A stretch of DNA of 64,000 nucleotides from Tridacna crocea (taxonomy: Eukaryota > Mollusca > Bivalvia > Cardiida > Cardiidae), in contig OX031058.1 in NCBI GenBank assembly GCA_943736015.1, positions 2,929,001 to 2,993,000 of the forward strand. The letters run 5' to 3'. Below are positions 62,481 to 64,000 of this stretch, one piece after another (within the stretch, counting starts at the first letter, position 1; every line of letters starts with the position of its first letter). The position numbers were made by a program, and so were the translations under genes. A model generated the notes under the pieces. The model was not told where the DNA came from, did no database searches, and saw only the letters and a program-made list of their open reading frames with translations.

Positions 62481-62542
62481 TCACTTATTTTGCAGAATAA
62501 AGGCACAGTCGTTTGCAATGAACTAGTTCCCGGAGGTGATGC

Positions 62543-62880
62543 ATTATCTGACGCTAGATGGCCTTCTACAAATACTCATCTATCTAAATTGGGCATCCTG
62601 GGTACATAACCTTAGAACATTTCCACGCTACAACCGTAACTTTGAATTTCAAACTAAAATAAACGTTTACTTGATAAAACGCTACCTGGTGCAATTTACT
62701 CAGCCATGATCAGCAGTATAGAGAAATCTGGAGCTAAGATAGGTATGGTTTTTCCTCAAACGTATTGATAAAAGCCATTTTCTCCATTGCTACTTTATAG
62801 CGCGTAGTACTACAGTCTCCCCGATATCGGTGAGAGTGATGCGTCATATAAGACGGGTCGAATCTTCGAAGAATATATGA
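62543..62880 (+). repeat. Repeat, inverted copy of 54619-54946
   Basis: Begins CATTATCTGACGCTAGATGG and ends CGAATCTTCGAAGAATATAT. Its last 45 bp contain an internal hairpin (CATATAAGACGGGTCGAATC... with ATTC..ATATATGA). Confidence 0.82.
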
Positions 62881-62882
62881 CG

Positions 62883-63220
62883 ACCAGCCGACATAGCTCA
62901 ATAGGTAGAGCGTAGGACTCGTGAATACAATGTTTCGGATCAATACAGGTTGTGGGTTCGAATCCCCTGTTGGCCAACTAAAATTACTATAAGTCTTTCT
63001 GATGAGACATTAAACCGAGGTCCCGTGTAACGGTCATGGTTATACGCGGAGCACGTTAAAGAACCAGGCGAAGCTCCCGGTAGTTTCGACCTGTATCCTA
63101 GCACTATCCCGCGTAACAACAAACCATCTTCTGGGGGCGTCGCTCAGATGGGCAACCGTTTGCGACGATAAATAAACGGAAATAACCAAACCAACAATAT
63201 GACATGCGCGGACAACGGGA
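62883..63220 (+). repeat. tRNA-headed SINE with a conserved central domain
   Basis: The head GCCGACATAGCTCAATAGGT pairs as a tRNA: acceptor GCCGACA/TGTTGGC, D-stem GCTC/GAGC, T-arm GGGTTCGAATCCC. The anticodon region (62912-62948) does not fold normally, so it is not a working tRNA. Then GAGACATTAAACCGAGGTCC, GGAGCACGTTAAAGAACC and a GTCGCTCAGATGGGCAACCG segment ending in GATAAATAAACGGAAATAAC. Confidence 0.8.
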
Positions 63221-63601
63221 GGTGATGAGTTTATACGTGATATGGTATCGTCATAAATCGTTCGATGACAAACCAAACGCAAATCTGTCGTTTGATGCGA
63301 AAATTCCTTCGGCAAATAAAACAAGAATGGGAGAGCGACAGCCAAATAGCCTGATTGAAATATTCCAACGGTATATTGCATAAGATAAGAAACGGAATAT
63401 TCAGATGAAAGTTACATACGCGCCATAAATTATTGATAATGTCACCAGTCCGTCTTTGAACCAGCCGAATTACAACTTTGAGAAACAAATTACAAAACCG
63501 TTGTGATATTTGCCGATGATATGGAGGCCAATAATTCTTCGACCGCAAGGGGATAAATTCAGGCGTGGGCCCTCTTTTTGAGGAAATATTAGATAGAATC
63601 C

Positions 63602-63828
63602 CTAACCCTTTACCACGCAATTCCCTGTAATAACACCCCTGAGGAATAAGGCCTTTGAAAATATTGTGGGAAAAGTAGAAAATGCCGGTAACCGGCATTT
63701 TCTCCTTTTCCCGCAATATTTTCTACTCTATAAAAGACAAATCCCATCTTTTGAACCACATTGCATGTGTCGTCTGCAAATGCTTTCAATTTGGAAAAGT
63801 AAGAAAATTTACTGTGTGGTTCACATTT
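63602..63828 (+). mobile_element. TTAA-MITE, full, covarying hairpin tip
   Basis: The tip is AATGCCGGTAACCGGCATT instead of AATGCTGGTAACCAGCATT, changed on both arms. The right end is eroded after GTGTGGTTCAC. Confidence 0.87.
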
Positions 63829-63846
63829 AAGAAGTTGCCCTTTATA

Positions 63847-64000
63847 CTTGGCTTGCAACACACCAAAAGGGGCATTCGGATATCTGCGTAAAGTGTCGTC
63901 TCGGACCAGCCTGCGTAGTCCGTTCAGGCCAATCCGAAACGACACTTTCTGTTTGTATGTAATTTTCTGTTTTGTACAAGTCTACTGTAGCCGAAAATCA
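63847..64000. mobile_element. GGCTTGCAACACACCAAAAG MITE, cut by the window end
   Basis: Same left TIR and inner palindrome as 58732-58993 (AGTGTCGTCTCGGACCAGCC). Continues beyond the window. Confidence 0.8.

Noticed and set aside
62883-62976. Functional tRNA gene
   Set aside because: Acceptor, D and T arms pair, but the anticodon arm does not, and SINE sequence follows without a terminator.

Overview
This is a repeat-crowded, AT-rich metazoan nuclear window with introns, tRNA-derived SINEs, many MITEs and long microsatellites. The style of the palindromic repeats and SINEs suggests a bivalve mollusc; that placement is a judgement from repeat style, not proof, and I do not name a species.

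Left part (about 3.6-28.7 kb): one spliced gene on the + strand. Sixteen exons, all joined by GT/AG sites with compatible phases, encode at least the last 619 residues of an alpha-solenoid (HEAT/ARM-type) protein and end in a stop at 28690-28692. The 5' part lies outside the window or was not found. I do not recognise a named family, so no symbol is given. The last intron holds a 2.9-kb transposon with about 470-bp inverted repeats, CACTGTG termini and a 5-bp target duplication. These are features of Transib/RAG-type DNA transposons.

Right part (about 28.7-64 kb): no intact gene was found. It holds a decayed LINE reverse-transcriptase C-terminus (minus strand, near 47 kb), an inverted duplication with arms near 31.4-32.4 and 34.5-35.2 kb, SINEs, several palindromic MITE families, a 336-bp mariner-type MITE, an eight-unit minisatellite and (CT)n/(GA)n, (CAGT)n and (AAT)n tracts.

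One family dominates the whole window: a MITE of about 228 bp (here TTAA-MITE) with about 75 full or partial copies. It has TTAA flanks, ends reading CCCTTTACCA...TGGTAAAGGG, and a central palindrome of about 60 bp (AACATTGTGGGAAAAGGAGA...). In the list, its A-end reads ACCACACAATCCC and its B-end reads ACCAAACGACAAAATTTTAG; strand + means A-end first. Copies often share one TTAA and form chains, sit within 10-35 bp of splice sites, and in some copies both palindrome arms carry matching changes. TTAA flanks and CCC/GGG ends suggest mobilisation by a piggyBac-type transposase; none is encoded here.

Splice junctions were read by eye from consensus sites and frame. Repeat boundaries without a clean target duplication are approximate.
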